Below, piece by piece: positions 1 to 9,410 of a stretch of 64,000 nt of DNA; within the stretch, counting starts at the first letter, position 1, and every line of letters starts with the position of its first letter. Origin of the DNA: Arthrobacter sp. MAHUQ-56 (lineage in GTDB: Bacteria > Actinomycetota > Actinomycetes > Actinomycetales > Micrococcaceae). The notes beneath the pieces are model-generated. The model had not been told where the DNA came from, did not search any database, and saw only the letters and a program-made list of their open reading frames with translations. The stretch lies in the NCBI RefSeq assembly GCF_019710585.1, contig NZ_JAIFZQ010000002.1:1-64000 (forward strand), written 5' to 3'. A program made the translations under genes and the position numbers.

Positions 1-1823
1 TCACCCGCGACACCGACGGCTCGCTCGTGAAAATCATGAACGAAACCCCCGACGGGGACTACCAGACCTACAAGGCCGAATCCGGCGGGTTCGTCCGCGA
101 ACACTTCTTCGGCAAGACCCCGCAGACCAAGGACCTCGTCGTGGACCTGACCGATGACCAGATCTGGAACCTCAAGCGCGGCGGCCACGACTACCGCAAG
201 GTCTACGCCGCCTACAAGGCAGCCACCGAATTCAAAGGCAAGCCCACCGTCATCCTCGCCAAAACCGTCAAAGGCTACGGCCTCGGACCAAGGTTTGAAG
301 GCAGGAATGCCACGCACCAGATGAAGAAACTGACGGTCGAGGACCTCAAGGACTTTAGGGATTACCTCCGCATTCCCATTTCGGATGAACAGCTCGACGC
401 CGATCCCTACCGCCCGCCCTACTATCACCCGGGTGCCGAGGCACCCGAGATCGCCTACCTCATGGAGCGCCGGCGGGCGCTGGGCGGTTCCGTTCCGGAA
501 CGCCGTTCCAGCCATCAGGCTGTAGAACTGCCGGACGCGAAGTCCTATGAGGTGGCCAGGCGGGGCTCCGGAAAGCAGCAGGCCGCCACGACGATGTCCT
601 TCGTGCGCCTGCTCAAAGATCTGCTCCGCGACAAGAAGTTCGGGAGCCGGATTGTGCCGATCGTGCCGGATGAATCACGCACGTTCGGTATGGATGCGTT
701 CTTCCCGACGGCGAAGATCTACAACCCCACGGGCCAGAACTACCTGTCCGTGGACCGCGACCTCGTCCTGGCCTACAAGGAATCCCCCGCCGGCCAACTG
801 ATCCACCCCGGCATCAACGAAGCCGGCGCCGTCGCAGCGTTCACCGCCGCAGGCACCGCCTACGCCACCCACGGCGTGCCCCTGGTCCCGGTCTACGTCT
901 TCTACTCCATGTTCGGCTTCCAGCGGACCGGCGACGCCTTCTGGGCCGCCGCCGACCAGATGACCCGCGGCTTCATCATCGGCGCCACCGCAGGACGGAC
1001 CACCCTCACCGGCGAAGGCCTCCAACACGCCGACGGACACTCACCCCTGCTGGCCTCCACCAACCCGGCCGTCATCACCTACGACCCCGCCTACGGCTAC
1101 GAAATCGGACACATCGTCCGCTCCGGCCTCGAACGCATGTACGGAGATGAGTCCGAAGGACACAACGGCGACAAGAACGTCATGTACTACCTCACTGTGT
1201 ACAACGAACCCATCGTCCAGCCCGCAGAACCCGAGAACCTCGACATCGAAGGCGTCATCAAGGGCATCTACCTGCTCAACCCAGCGAAGGCCGCAGGACT
1301 GAATGAAAGCAGCCCCCGCACCCAGATCCTCGCCTCCGGTGTCTCCGTGCCCTGGGCCCTCGACGCCCAACGGATCCTCGCCGACGACTGGAACGTCTCC
1401 GCAGACGTCTGGTCCGTCACCTCCTGGAACGAACTGCGCCGCGACGGCCTCGCCGCCGAAGAGGAAGCCTTCCTCAACCCCGGCCAGCCCGCCCGCGTCC
1501 CCTTCGTCACCCAGCAACTCGAAGGCGCCACCGGCCCCGTCGTCGCCGTCTCCGACTACATGAAAGCCGTTCCCGACCAAATCCGGCAATTCGTCCCCAA
1601 CGAATACGCCACCCTCGGCGCCGACGGCTTCGGCTTCTCCGACACCCGCGCAGCAGCCCGCCGCTTCTTCAAAAACGACACCCACTCCATCGTCGTCAAA
1701 GCGCTGCAAATGCTCGCGGCGAGGGGCGAAGTCGAGGAGGGCGCGCCCTCGTACGCCATGGACCGCTACAAGCTCCTGGACGTCAACGCCGGCACCACGG
1801 GCGGGGCAGGCGGAGACGCCTAA
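1..1823 (+). CDS. aceE: Pyruvate dehydrogenase E1 component, C-terminal part (5' end outside window)
   Basis: Thiamine-diphosphate enzyme that decarboxylates pyruvate and passes the acetyl group to the E2 lipoyl domain. The frame is open from base 3, so the gene begins before the window. About 606 residues of a family usually near 900 are present. Visible are the end of the ThDP half (TVKGYGLG, just before the HQMKKL stretch), the central domain ([50 protein letters not shown]) and the C-terminal domain ([15 protein letters not shown]). These are diagnostic of the single-chain homodimeric AceE type used by actinobacteria and enterics, not the alpha/beta PDH. It ends in TAA, 21 bp before the next gene. 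No oddity is seen in the part present. Confidence 0.96.
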   Translation, partial: TRDTDGSLVKIMNETPDGDYQTYKAESGGFVREHFFGKTPQTKDLVVDLTDDQIWNLKRGGHDYRKVYAAYKAATEFKGKPTVILAKTVKGYGLGPRFEGRNATHQMKKLTVEDLKDFRDYLRIPISDEQLDADPYRPPYYHPGAEAPEIAYLMERRRALGGSVPERRSSHQAVELPDAKSYEVARRGSGKQQAATTMSFVRLLKDLLRDKKFGSRIVPIVPDESRTFGMDAFFPTAKIYNPTGQNYLSVDRDLVLAYKESPAGQLIHPGINEAGAVAAFTAAGTAYATHGVPLVPVYVFYSMFGFQRTGDAFWAAADQMTRGFIIGATAGRTTLTGEGLQHADGHSPLLASTNPAVITYDPAYGYEIGHIVRSGLERMYGDESEGHNGDKNVMYYLTVYNEPIVQPAEPENLDIEGVIKGIYLLNPAKAAGLNESSPRTQILASGVSVPWALDAQRILADDWNVSADVWSVTSWNELRRDGLAAEEEAFLNPGQPARVPFVTQQLEGATGPVVAVSDYMKAVPDQIRQFVPNEYATLGADGFGFSDTRAAARRFFKNDTHSIVVKALQMLAARGEVEEGAPSYAMDRYKLLDVNAGTTGGAGGDA

Positions 1824-1844
1824 GTCACCGGATAGGGTGCAGCT

Positions 1845-2486
1845 ATGGGTGACAGCAACGGGACCGGCTCGGCAGGGACCAGGACCACCGGGGTGGTCCT
1901 GGCTGCCGGCGCCGGAACCCGGCTGGGCCTCGGCCCCAAAGCACTGCTGCCTTTCCACGGCCGGCCGCTGGTGGAGGCCATCGCCCGCGCAGTGCTTGAC
2001 GGCGGTTGCCGGGAAGTGGTGGTGGTTCTTGGCGCAGGAGCGTCGGACGTTGATGCGGCTGCCAACCTGGACCGCTTCCGCGTGGTGACCAATGCAGGCT
2101 GGGAGTCGGGGATGGGAAGTTCCTTCCTGCTCGGCAACCAGGCCGCTGATCCTGCAGACCACGTCCTGATCGCCCTCGTGGACCAGCCCGGCCTCACCGC
2201 GGAAACCGTGGCGCGGCTGCTGGCCCGGCACCGCCCGGGACGCATCACTGCCGCCGCGTACCGCCACAGTGATTCCGGCGACGGTGGCGGGGCGGCACTC
2301 CGCCGCGGACACCCACTGCTCATCGACGCCTCCCTGCGCGAAGCCGTGTCTGCAACGGTAACGGGCGATGCCGGGGCTCGCGGCTTCCTGCGCAGCCATC
2401 CAGACCTGGTGGATGAGGTGGACTGCACCGACCAGTCCAGTGGTGAGGATGTGGATACGCCGGACCAGCTGCGCCTTCTCCACTAG
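1845..2486 (+). CDS. MobA-like NTP transferase (molybdenum-cofactor cytidylyltransferase type)
   Basis: 213-residue GT-A-fold nucleotidyltransferase. The N-terminal signature LAAGAGTRLG (about residues 19-28) followed by GPKALLPFHGRPLV is the nucleotide-binding loop of MobA/MocA-type enzymes. ALVDQPGL near residue 110 is the metal-binding Asp region. MocA-type members attach CMP to molybdopterin to give the dinucleotide cofactor used by xanthine dehydrogenase-family enzymes. The Mo-dependent xanthine dehydrogenase genes lie 4 kb downstream on the other strand, which makes that role attractive, but this is inference. It could also act on another substrate. The ribosome-binding site is weak (AGGG about 9 bp before ATG). 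Confidence 0.8.
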   Translation: MGDSNGTGSAGTRTTGVVLAAGAGTRLGLGPKALLPFHGRPLVEAIARAVLDGGCREVVVVLGAGASDVDAAANLDRFRVVTNAGWESGMGSSFLLGNQAADPADHVLIALVDQPGLTAETVARLLARHRPGRITAAAYRHSDSGDGGGAALRRGHPLLIDASLREAVSATVTGDAGARGFLRSHPDLVDEVDCTDQSSGEDVDTPDQLRLLH

Positions 2487-2519
2487 CACCTGCAGGTCGT
2501 CACCAGCATCTGAAGCCGG

Positions 2520-4020
2520 TCAGGCGGGGGCGCGCAGGAACCGCGCGAGGGCCTCTTCCCAAGGCGACCCGCCGTGGTGAACGATGTCGATGCCGCCGGC
2601 TGGCAGTCCCCCGGGCCATCGTGGTAGTTCCCAGTCCTGGTGTTCGCTTGTGTAGTGCCGGCCGGCGGGTGAGGTCCAGCCGGGTGGTTCGTTTTCGGTG
2701 GCCGGGGTGGGTGCCCAGCCGGTAATGTGCCGGAGCCGGTGGTGCTTGCGGCAGGGCTGTCCCAGGTTCGAGATCCCGGTAGTGCCGCCGTTGGCCCAGG
2801 CAAGGAGATGGTCGGCGTCGTTGTCCAGGGAGTTGTTACTGCAGCCGGGGAAAGGGCATTTGCCGTCCCGCATCCTCAACCAGGCCCGCATCGCGCCCGT
2901 GACCCTGTAACTCGTCCGCCCGATCTCCAGCGGCGCCCCGTCCCGCGGATCCACCAACACCCGATAAAACGACCCCGCCCCGTTCGCCACCAGGTCCCGG
3001 GCCATCGACGCCGGAATGGGCCCATACCCGTCCAACAAAGCCGGCTCGTCCGTCGAGCCCATCAGCGAGAACACCGGCACCGTGACCAGCACCTGCGCCC
3101 GGATCCGCGACGACAGGCCAGCATCTCCACTGCCGTCCGCGCCGGCAACGCCGGCGGGGCAGCTGTTGCCAAGGACCGCCTCAGCGAAGGTGTCAGCGCG
3201 CAGCTGGGACATGCTGCGGGATTCATCCGGGCCCTGCATGGCACGCGAGATAGCGGTGAGCCGGTTCCACCCCGCCAACGCCTGAGCAGCCGGCAGGCAC
3301 GCCGACAACCACGCCATCCCGTCCTGGTCCGGCCGGAACTCCACCCGCCGGTCCGCCACAGACTTAGTGTGGCGTTTTTCGATGCTCTCGGCATGGTGGC
3401 GTTCCCGCCAGGTGCGGGCCTTGGCCCTGAACCGGTGCGCGGGCATCTTCCCGGCCGGGCAGCCCCGTGCCGGGTCCGGGGCTGGGCATCTTCCCGGCCG
3501 GGCAGCCCCGTGCCGGGTCCGGGGCGCCCGGGTCCAGGAAGTGCCCTTCCAGTGCGGCGGCACCGGCGGCATCAAGGCTGGCCGTCTCGTCGACCATCGC
3601 CAGGGCATGCTGCCACGACAGGTCCCCGGCTTCCAGTGCCGACAGCGTCCGGGGCAGCGTGGTGGCAAGGGCGTGGGACGCGGCCAGGAACGACGACGCC
3701 GCCCGCGGCCCCAGGGACAGCACACACCCGATCTCGGCCGCGACAGCCATCTCCTGCGCCTGCACCGAAGCATCCGGCCCGGCAACAGCGTGGGCACTGT
3801 CCGCGTACGTCACAGCGGCCTTCGCCTTCAACGCCGCGAAACCAGCCTCGGCCTCCCGGGCCCCGGCAAGAACATCCAGGCAACCATCCGCCAAACCGGC
3901 CATCGGATCAGCCGCCGAAAACGGCTCGGGACCCCATCCCTCGACCTCAGCATTGAGCACAGCAAGGGCAGCACGGATATCCGCATATGCCTTGGCCACC
4001 GCTGCTTTCCCCATAAACAC
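2520..4020 (-). pseudogene. DUF222 / HNH endonuclease (13E12 repeat family), frameshifted by a tandem duplication
   Basis: The N-terminal DUF222 half reads in one frame from ATG at 4020 (VAKAYADIRAALAVLNAEV). The rest reads in a second frame (ARTWRERHHAESIEKRH, then FYRVLVDPRDGAP) and ends with an HNH module at about 2720-2870: CPFPGC, DADHLLAWANGG, then CRKHHRLRH. The frames meet inside a 42-bp sequence present twice (3441-3482 and 3484-3525, period 43 bp). Removing one 43-bp unit gives a continuous 486-codon gene of normal family architecture. As sequenced, the first frame runs about 60 codons past the repeat and stops before the nuclease domain. This family is multicopy in Arthrobacter-like genomes and of uncertain function. 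A sequencing or assembly error is possible. Confidence 0.85.
3441..3525. repeat. Tandem 42-bp direct repeat, period 43 bp, inside the DUF222/HNH gene
   Basis: Two identical 42-bp copies (3441-3482 and 3484-3525) separated by one base (T at 3483). The period of 43 is not a multiple of three, so the second copy shifts the frame of the host gene. In both frames it encodes DPARGCPAGKMP, part of the linker before the RTWRERHH region. The identity of the copies suggests a recent duplication. Confidence 0.95.
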
Positions 4021-4064
4021 ATCATGGCAAAGGGGTACGACATTCCCTCTGTGAAGGCTTCAGG

Positions 4065-4715
4065 TCAAGCCTGCATCCCGCTGTCCAGCAGTTCCTGCAG
4101 CCCCTGCTTGAAGCCTTCGCGGCCGCCGTGGGCCGGGTGCCGGATCTTTGGAACATCCAGGCCGACGCGCTTCAGGCTGTGCTGCGCTACGTTGCCCACC
4201 GCCACAAGGGTCTCTATGCCGAACAACTCCGAGAGTTCCTGCCAGAACGGTGTCCCCAGCTTCGTCTCGGAAGGCCTGGGTGTCCGGTTGGTCTGTGGCA
4301 GCCCGGGCCGGTGCGAATGCCAGGGGAATGCGCTCCACAGCAACGGAAGGAAGTCGAGCTCAGCCAGGACCTGCCACAGCACAGTTGCCGTGGGTTCGGC
4401 TGGAACCCCTGCAGCTTCGGGCGGCAACACGTACCCCTTGCCGGGGCCGAACAACCCAAAGCTGTTGGCGGGGCCTCCAAGGATGGTCCGGTTAGTGAAG
4501 GGAACCCCCGTGATCCGCATGCCCCGAAATCCAGGGGCCTCCCCCACCAGCAGCACTTTTGGCCGCCGGTCCAGCATCTCCTGCAGGTAGAGTTCCAGGT
4601 TTCGCCGGCGCAACCCATTCGCCGGAACCGCATGGTCGAAGAAATTAGTGGAATCCGGCCCCGTTTCCACGGCGGCGAGCCGGTCCACGAAGGCGCTGAC
4701 AGCAGGGTCCCTCAC
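4065..4715 (-). CDS. Uracil-DNA glycosylase superfamily protein, cysteine-free
   Basis: About 216 residues. KVLLVGEAPGFRGMRITG resembles motif 1 of family 4/5 uracil-DNA glycosylases (GEAPG). A C-terminal IRHPAHGG occupies the position of the HPS-type leucine-loop motif, and ETLVAVGNVAQ is the usual central strand. There is no cysteine in the protein, so the 4Fe-4S cluster of family 4 cannot be present, and the residues after GEAPG differ from families 4 and 5. The likely role is removal of a damaged or deaminated base, but the substrate cannot be told. The start chosen is GTG at 4715, overlapping the TGA of the upstream HEAT gene (GTGA). The frame stays open further upstream, but that extension lies inside the neighbour. 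Confidence 0.72.
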   Translation of the reverse strand: MRDPAVSAFVDRLAAVETGPDSTNFFDHAVPANGLRRRNLELYLQEMLDRRPKVLLVGEAPGFRGMRITGVPFTNRTILGGPANSFGLFGPGKGYVLPPEAAGVPAEPTATVLWQVLAELDFLPLLWSAFPWHSHRPGLPQTNRTPRPSETKLGTPFWQELSELFGIETLVAVGNVAQHSLKRVGLDVPKIRHPAHGGREGFKQGLQELLDSGMQA

Positions 4716-5452
4716 GCGCCGGACTGTTCCAGGATGGCAGTCAAACGTTCCGCCGTCGTCGGATCGGCCTTCGCCAGGCGCGCTTTTCGAAGGTTCTCGC
4801 GCACGATCCAGCGCACGTCCCGGTCCTGGCTCCGTGCCCACTTTTCGAGGTATGCGAAGCCCGCGGGCGGCGCAGCGGCGACGGCAACGCTCCAGCAGTA
4901 CCCAAGCCCCTGGCGCAGCACGCGGAAGTGCTCAGACCGCCGGGCTGCAGGATCCGTTGCTTCCACCGCAGCGGTAATCCTGTCGAGGGCCTGGACTGCC
5001 CTGGCGGCATCCTCCGGAGCGCGGAGCAGCCGGGGCTCACAGATGCCGGCCGCAATGGCCCGTTGCACCAGCGGCCCGCCGTCCTCCCATTGTTCCGTCA
5101 ACGCCCACAACGCCGCCATGTCCGCATCCCCGAGTTGCTGCAGGGCCATCGCTGCCCCCTCGCGCACCCGCCAGCGGCCGTCTTCGGCCAGCGTCCGCAG
5201 GGTTGCGGCTGCACCAGAATCGCCCTCCACAAGCAGGCGGCCGAGACCAACGGCGCCACACATGGCAAGGTACTCGTCAGGACTTCCAGCGCACAGCCGG
5301 ATCAGGGCGGGGTCCGCCACATCGGAAAACGCCTGCGCCAGTTCGATGTTCCCGCGGGGTCCGGGAAGCCCGGATTCAGCGTTGAGGTAGGCCGTCCATT
5401 GTCCGGGCGGCAGCGATTCCAGCACCGCCCGGTAATCCGACCGTTTACTCAC
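4712..5452 (-). CDS. HEAT-repeat protein, possibly AlkD-like
   Basis: 246 residues of alpha-helical repeats: GRWRVREGAAMALQQLGD near the middle and DRDVRWIVRENLRKARL near the C-terminus. These W-R-V-R-E and D-V-R-W-I-V-R-E/K-N-L patterns are typical of HEAT-like repeats including those of AlkD-type alkylpurine DNA glycosylases. The key AlkD catalytic residues cannot be assigned by eye. The start is GTG at 5452, set by a strong GAGGAGG 6 bp upstream. A longer frame to 5542 lacks such a site. Its stop overlaps the start of the glycosylase-like gene by 4 bp, so the two are probably translationally coupled and may work on DNA together (inference). Confidence 0.7.
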   Translation of the reverse strand: MSKRSDYRAVLESLPPGQWTAYLNAESGLPGPRGNIELAQAFSDVADPALIRLCAGSPDEYLAMCGAVGLGRLLVEGDSGAAATLRTLAEDGRWRVREGAAMALQQLGDADMAALWALTEQWEDGGPLVQRAIAAGICEPRLLRAPEDAARAVQALDRITAAVEATDPAARRSEHFRVLRQGLGYCWSVAVAAAPPAGFAYLEKWARSQDRDVRWIVRENLRKARLAKADPTTAERLTAILEQSGA

Positions 5453-5493
5453 CGGAACCTCCTCGCGTGAAAGCTGCGGACCCCCGGCGAACG

Positions 5494-6474
5494 CTACCAG
5501 CGCGGGTGGATGGTTTCGCGGAAGTAGTGGTCGTAGATCCACCTAACGCCGTCGTCGAATTCCTTGCCGATGCTGACCGTGGCCGCGGCGGCGTTGGCCC
5601 GTGCCTGCTCCACGTTGCGGGCGCCCGGGATAACGGTGGTGACGCCGTCCTGTGCTGCAATCCAGGCAATGGCTGCCTGCGCCGTTGTGGCGCCCGAAGG
5701 CACCAGTTGCTCGAACTCCGCCACGGCCTTCAGGCCCAGCTCGTAATCCACGCCGGAGAAGGTCTCGCCGACGTCGAAGGCCTCGCCCTGGCGGTTGTAG
5801 TTGCGGTGGTCGTTCTCCGCGAAGGTGGTGTCCTTGGAGTACTTGCCGGACAGCAGGCCGGACGCGAGCGGCACCCGGGCGATGATGCCCACCCCGGCGG
5901 CCTTGGCAGCTGGAAGGACCTCGTCCAGCGGCTTGAGCCGGAAGGCGTTCAGGATGATCTGGACCGATGCGGTGCCCTCGTGTCGGATCGCCTCCAGCGC
6001 CTCGTCAGTCCGCTCCACGCTGACGCCATAGTTCCGGATCGCGCCTTCAGCCACGAGGGTGTCCAGGGCGTCGTACACCTCGTTGCTGCTGTACACCGGG
6101 GTGGGCGGGCAGTGCAGCTGGACGAGGTCAAGGGTGTCCGTGCCCAGGTTCTTGCGTGAGCGGTCCACCCACTGGCGGAAGTTGGCCAAGGTGTAGTTTT
6201 CCGGCTTCTGGTCCACGCGGCGGCCCATCTTGGTGGCCACCGTGACGCCGAGGCCAGGGTTGTCCGCTAGGAACTTTCCGATGGCCTGCTGACTCTTGCC
6301 GTCGCCGTAGACATCGGCGGTGTCGAAGAGGGTGACGCCGGCCTCCACGGATGCCGCGAGGATGGCCTGCGCCTGTGCCGGGTCCACGTTGCCCCAGTCC
6401 GCGCCGAGCTGCCAGGTCCCCAGCCCCACAATGGAGACGCTACGTCCGGTCTTACCTAAAATCCGGTGTTCCAT
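5494..6474 (-). CDS. Aldo/keto reductase
   Basis: 326-residue NAD(P)H-dependent TIM-barrel oxidoreductase. The family tetrad can be seen: FDTADVYG (Asp and Tyr), ATKMG (Lys) and LVQLHCPP (His). IIARVPLASGLLSGKY and the C-terminal TVIPGARN (cofactor-binding loop) fit the YajO/YccK-like subgroup. The ATG at 6474 begins MEHRILGKTGRSVS, the normal family N-terminus. An upstream in-frame start would add 20 unlike residues. It is probably a single-gene transcript, convergent with nothing and following the HEAT/UDG pair's promoter region by 41 bp. The physiological substrate is unknown. Confidence 0.9.
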   Translation of the reverse strand: MEHRILGKTGRSVSIVGLGTWQLGADWGNVDPAQAQAILAASVEAGVTLFDTADVYGDGKSQQAIGKFLADNPGLGVTVATKMGRRVDQKPENYTLANFRQWVDRSRKNLGTDTLDLVQLHCPPTPVYSSNEVYDALDTLVAEGAIRNYGVSVERTDEALEAIRHEGTASVQIILNAFRLKPLDEVLPAAKAAGVGIIARVPLASGLLSGKYSKDTTFAENDHRNYNRQGEAFDVGETFSGVDYELGLKAVAEFEQLVPSGATTAQAAIAWIAAQDGVTTVIPGARNVEQARANAAAATVSIGKEFDDGVRWIYDHYFRETIHPRW

Positions 6475-6500
6475 CCCCTGACTATATGCAACGATGCAAC

Positions 6501-6545
6501 GCGGGGTCAGATCCGGCCCGCAGGACGCACCCAATCCGACCCCGC
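6501..6545. terminator. Inverted repeat between xdh operon and aldo/keto reductase, possible terminator
   Basis: GCGGGGTC (6501-6508) and GACCCCGC (6538-6545) form a perfect 8-bp stem around a 29-base loop in the 105-bp gap downstream of the xanthine dehydrogenase operon. There is no T-tract and the loop is long, so the terminator assignment is tentative. Confidence 0.35.
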
Positions 6546-6579
6546 CTTGCCCCGGGAAATATTGCTCCGGACAAGCGTC

Positions 6580-9408
6580 CTAGGAAAGAACGTGCTCAAG
6601 CTTGGGCACCAACCCCGCTTCCTTAAGCCCCACATAGATCCGGTCCCGCGCGATGGGCAGGGACGCGAACCGAACCCCGGTGGCGTTCCGGATGGCGTTG
6701 GCGAGCGCCGGCGCCACGGGGTTGAACGGACTCTCACTCATCGACTTGGCGCCCAGCGGCCCCATCTTGTCGTTCGTGTCCGCGAAGTAGACCTCGCTGC
6801 GCGGCACGTCCGCGAACGTAGGAATGTGGTACTGGCGCAGGATGTCCGTGGTGACCTTCCCGGCGTCGTCCACCACCACTTCCTCGTACAGCGCGGCACC
6901 GATGGCCTGGGCGATGCCGCCCTCAATCTGGCCCCGGCACTGGCGCGGGTTGACCACCACGCCGGCGTCCGCCGCCTGCACGCTCTGCAGGATCTTCAGT
7001 TCGCCGGTGCCGCGGTTCACCGCCACCCGGAAGCCGTGGACGTTGAACGCCACGGAGCGCGGCGTGCCGCCCCATCGCCCTTCGGCGGCGAGTTCGACGC
7101 CGGCTTCCGCGGCTTGCTGCGCGAGTTCCGCCAGTGACACGGGCGTCCCGTCGATCACCACGGCGTCGCCGTCCAGCACGCAGGCGGAGGCCTGGGTCTG
7201 CCGGATGCCGGCGGCGAAGGCCCGGATCCGGACGGCAAGCTCCTCCGCTGCCGCCAGCGTGGCCTTTCCGGCCACCACCGTCCCGGCCGACCCGAACGCG
7301 CCGGTATCGTGCTCCACCAGGTCCGTGTCCGACTGCCGCACCACAACTTTCGACGCCTCCGTGGACAATGCGGTGGCAGCGAGCTGGGCATGCACGGTGG
7401 TGGTGCCGTTGCCGAACTCGGCGGTCCCGACGTCGGCCTGGTACGTTCCGTCCGGCAGGAGCCGGACGTGGGAATGGGCAAAGTGCCCCCGCGGCGGCAC
7501 GGTGTCGATCATGGACAGTGCGGCACCGTCGCCCACCATCCAGTCCGGGCCGAGGTCGTCGAGGCCTGCGTCCCGGTACCTTTCCTTGCCTCGGTCCAGG
7601 GCGTCCCGCACCAGGTCAAGGCACTGGTCCAGGCCGTAGCTGCCGTAGTGGACGTCCTCCTCCGGGTCGGGCTGGGTGGACAGCATCCGGTCCCCCTCGC
7701 GGACCATGTTCCGCCGGCGGAACTCCAGCGGATCCATGCCGATCCCGGCCGCCAGCTCATCCATGGCGGACTCGATCGCGAAGATCATCTGGCTGAGCCC
7801 GTAGCCGCGGAATGCCCCGGCGGGCACCGTGTTGGTGTACACCGAATGTGCGTCCACCTTCTTGTTGGCGCAGTTGTAGACCGCCAGCGATTCGCCGCAG
7901 CCGTGGAACATCACGCCGGGGCCGTGGTTGCCGTAGGCGCCGGTGTTGGTGACCACGTCCAGTTCCAGGGCCGTCAGCGTCCCGTCCTTGGCGGCTCCTG
8001 CCTTCAGCTTGATGGTGAACGGGTGCCGGGTGGTGGTGGCAGTGAACTGCTCGGTCCGGGTGAGTTCCAGCTGGACCGGCCGCTTCAGCTTCAAGGCCGC
8101 GAGCGCCACAAGGTCCTCGGTCAGGACTTCCTGCTTCCCGCCGAATCCGCCACCCACGCGCCCGGCCACCAAATGCACCTGGTCCTCGTCCAGGCCATAC
8201 AGCCGGCACAGCGTGCGGCGCACCAGGAATGGCACCTGGCTGGAGGTCCGGACCTGGAGGCGCCCCTCGGCGTCCACCGAGGCGATGGCAGCGTGGGTTT
8301 CCAGGGCGACATGCTGGACGCGCTGGGTGCGGTAAGTCTGTTCGTGGATGAAGTCCGCCGCAGCGAACCCCTCGGCCACGCTCCCCAGTTCGGAATGAAG
8401 CTCGGCCACCACGTTCCGGTCCGGCCGGGAGATGCGCGAACCTGTGGCGTCCTTGTCCCCGTGGACCAGCGGCGCACCGGGCAGCAGTGCGTCCTGCGGC
8501 GAGAAGACGGCGGGAAGTTCCTGGTATTCCACCCGGAGTGCCCGTACACCGGCTTCCGCCGCGGCCACGGTTTCGGCCACGACGGCGGCCACCCGCTGGC
8601 CGCGGAACCGCACTATGTCATCCAGCACGCGGGTATCGTCCGGGTCATCGGTGAAGAGTTCATGCTGGGCCGTGGAGAACAGCTGTTCCGGGGCGTCCCG
8701 GGAGGTGAAGACAGCCACCACACCCGGGATTTTCAGGGCCGCCTCGGTATCAATGGACAGCACCCGGGCGTGGGCGTGCGGCGAGCGCAGGATCTTCAGG
8801 TGCAGCAGGCCCTGGAGCTGGTCCGCGGGAACGTCCAGCGTGTACCGGGCAGCACCGGTGACCACCGCCCGGCTGGCCGGGGCCGGGACGTCGTCGCCCA
8901 GCTGTCCCGGTTCGGGATCCGGCTGCCCGGGCCCGGCAATGCCGGAACCCTGCCCGGCCGGATCCGGGTGGCCGGCGTCCCCGCACACCGCATCGGCGAT
9001 GGCCCGGTAGCCGGTGCACCGGCAGAGGTTGCCCTTGAGGTTCCGGGGCAGGTTCTCCTTCTGTTCGTCGTCGAAGGTTGCCGCCGTCATCACCATGCCC
9101 GCGGTGCAGAACCCGCACTGGAAACCCTGGCGCTGCATGAACTGTTCCTGGACAGGGTGCAACTCCGTGCCGCCCGCAGCAGACGCCAGCCCCTCGATGG
9201 TGGTGACGGCATGCCCCTCGGCCCGGACAGCCGGGTAGATGCAGCTGTGGACGGGCGTCCCGTCCACGTGCACGGTGCAGGCACCGCAGTCACCGCCGTC
9301 GCAGCCCTTCTTCACGCCGGTGTTGCCCTGCTCGCGCAGGAAGGTGCGCAGGCACTGCCCGGGGCGGGGCTCGGCGTCGGAAACCGTTCCGTTGATCTCG
9401 ATGGCCAT
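6580..9408 (-). CDS. Xanthine dehydrogenase, fused [2Fe-2S] and molybdopterin-binding subunit
   Basis: 942 residues. Residues 1-150 are a two-cluster iron-sulfur domain: C36, C41, C44 and C56 form the plant-type cluster (CDGGDCGAC), and C98, C101, C129 and C131 the second (CGFC...CRC). After a Gly/Pro-rich linker (about 150-175) comes the molybdopterin subunit: GAARYTLDV, SPHAHARV, then GRVGGGFGGKQE, GAFRGYG and, near the C-terminus, the VVNPRQCRGQIEGGIAQAIG and GPLGAKSMSES stretches, the last holding the catalytic-Glu region. The enzyme hydroxylates hypoxanthine and xanthine to urate. It needs the FAD subunit encoded 2 bp upstream and is matured by XdhC. The Fe-S domain fused to the Mo subunit is a less usual arrangement than Fe-S with FAD. 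Confidence 0.9.
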   Translation of the reverse strand: MAIEINGTVSDAEPRPGQCLRTFLREQGNTGVKKGCDGGDCGACTVHVDGTPVHSCIYPAVRAEGHAVTTIEGLASAAGGTELHPVQEQFMQRQGFQCGFCTAGMVMTAATFDDEQKENLPRNLKGNLCRCTGYRAIADAVCGDAGHPDPAGQGSGIAGPGQPDPEPGQLGDDVPAPASRAVVTGAARYTLDVPADQLQGLLHLKILRSPHAHARVLSIDTEAALKIPGVVAVFTSRDAPEQLFSTAQHELFTDDPDDTRVLDDIVRFRGQRVAAVVAETVAAAEAGVRALRVEYQELPAVFSPQDALLPGAPLVHGDKDATGSRISRPDRNVVAELHSELGSVAEGFAAADFIHEQTYRTQRVQHVALETHAAIASVDAEGRLQVRTSSQVPFLVRRTLCRLYGLDEDQVHLVAGRVGGGFGGKQEVLTEDLVALAALKLKRPVQLELTRTEQFTATTTRHPFTIKLKAGAAKDGTLTALELDVVTNTGAYGNHGPGVMFHGCGESLAVYNCANKKVDAHSVYTNTVPAGAFRGYGLSQMIFAIESAMDELAAGIGMDPLEFRRRNMVREGDRMLSTQPDPEEDVHYGSYGLDQCLDLVRDALDRGKERYRDAGLDDLGPDWMVGDGAALSMIDTVPPRGHFAHSHVRLLPDGTYQADVGTAEFGNGTTTVHAQLAATALSTEASKVVVRQSDTDLVEHDTGAFGSAGTVVAGKATLAAAEELAVRIRAFAAGIRQTQASACVLDGDAVVIDGTPVSLAELAQQAAEAGVELAAEGRWGGTPRSVAFNVHGFRVAVNRGTGELKILQSVQAADAGVVVNPRQCRGQIEGGIAQAIGAALYEEVVVDDAGKVTTDILRQYHIPTFADVPRSEVYFADTNDKMGPLGAKSMSESPFNPVAPALANAIRNATGVRFASLPIARDRIYVGLKEAGLVPKLEHVLS

Positions 9409-9410
9409 GC

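Noticed and set aside
1041..2489. Long minus-strand open frame antisense to aceE and the MobA-like gene
   Set aside because: Composition is that of a shadow of GC-rich third positions, rich in Gly/Val/Asp without motifs. The sense genes have clear catalytic motifs.
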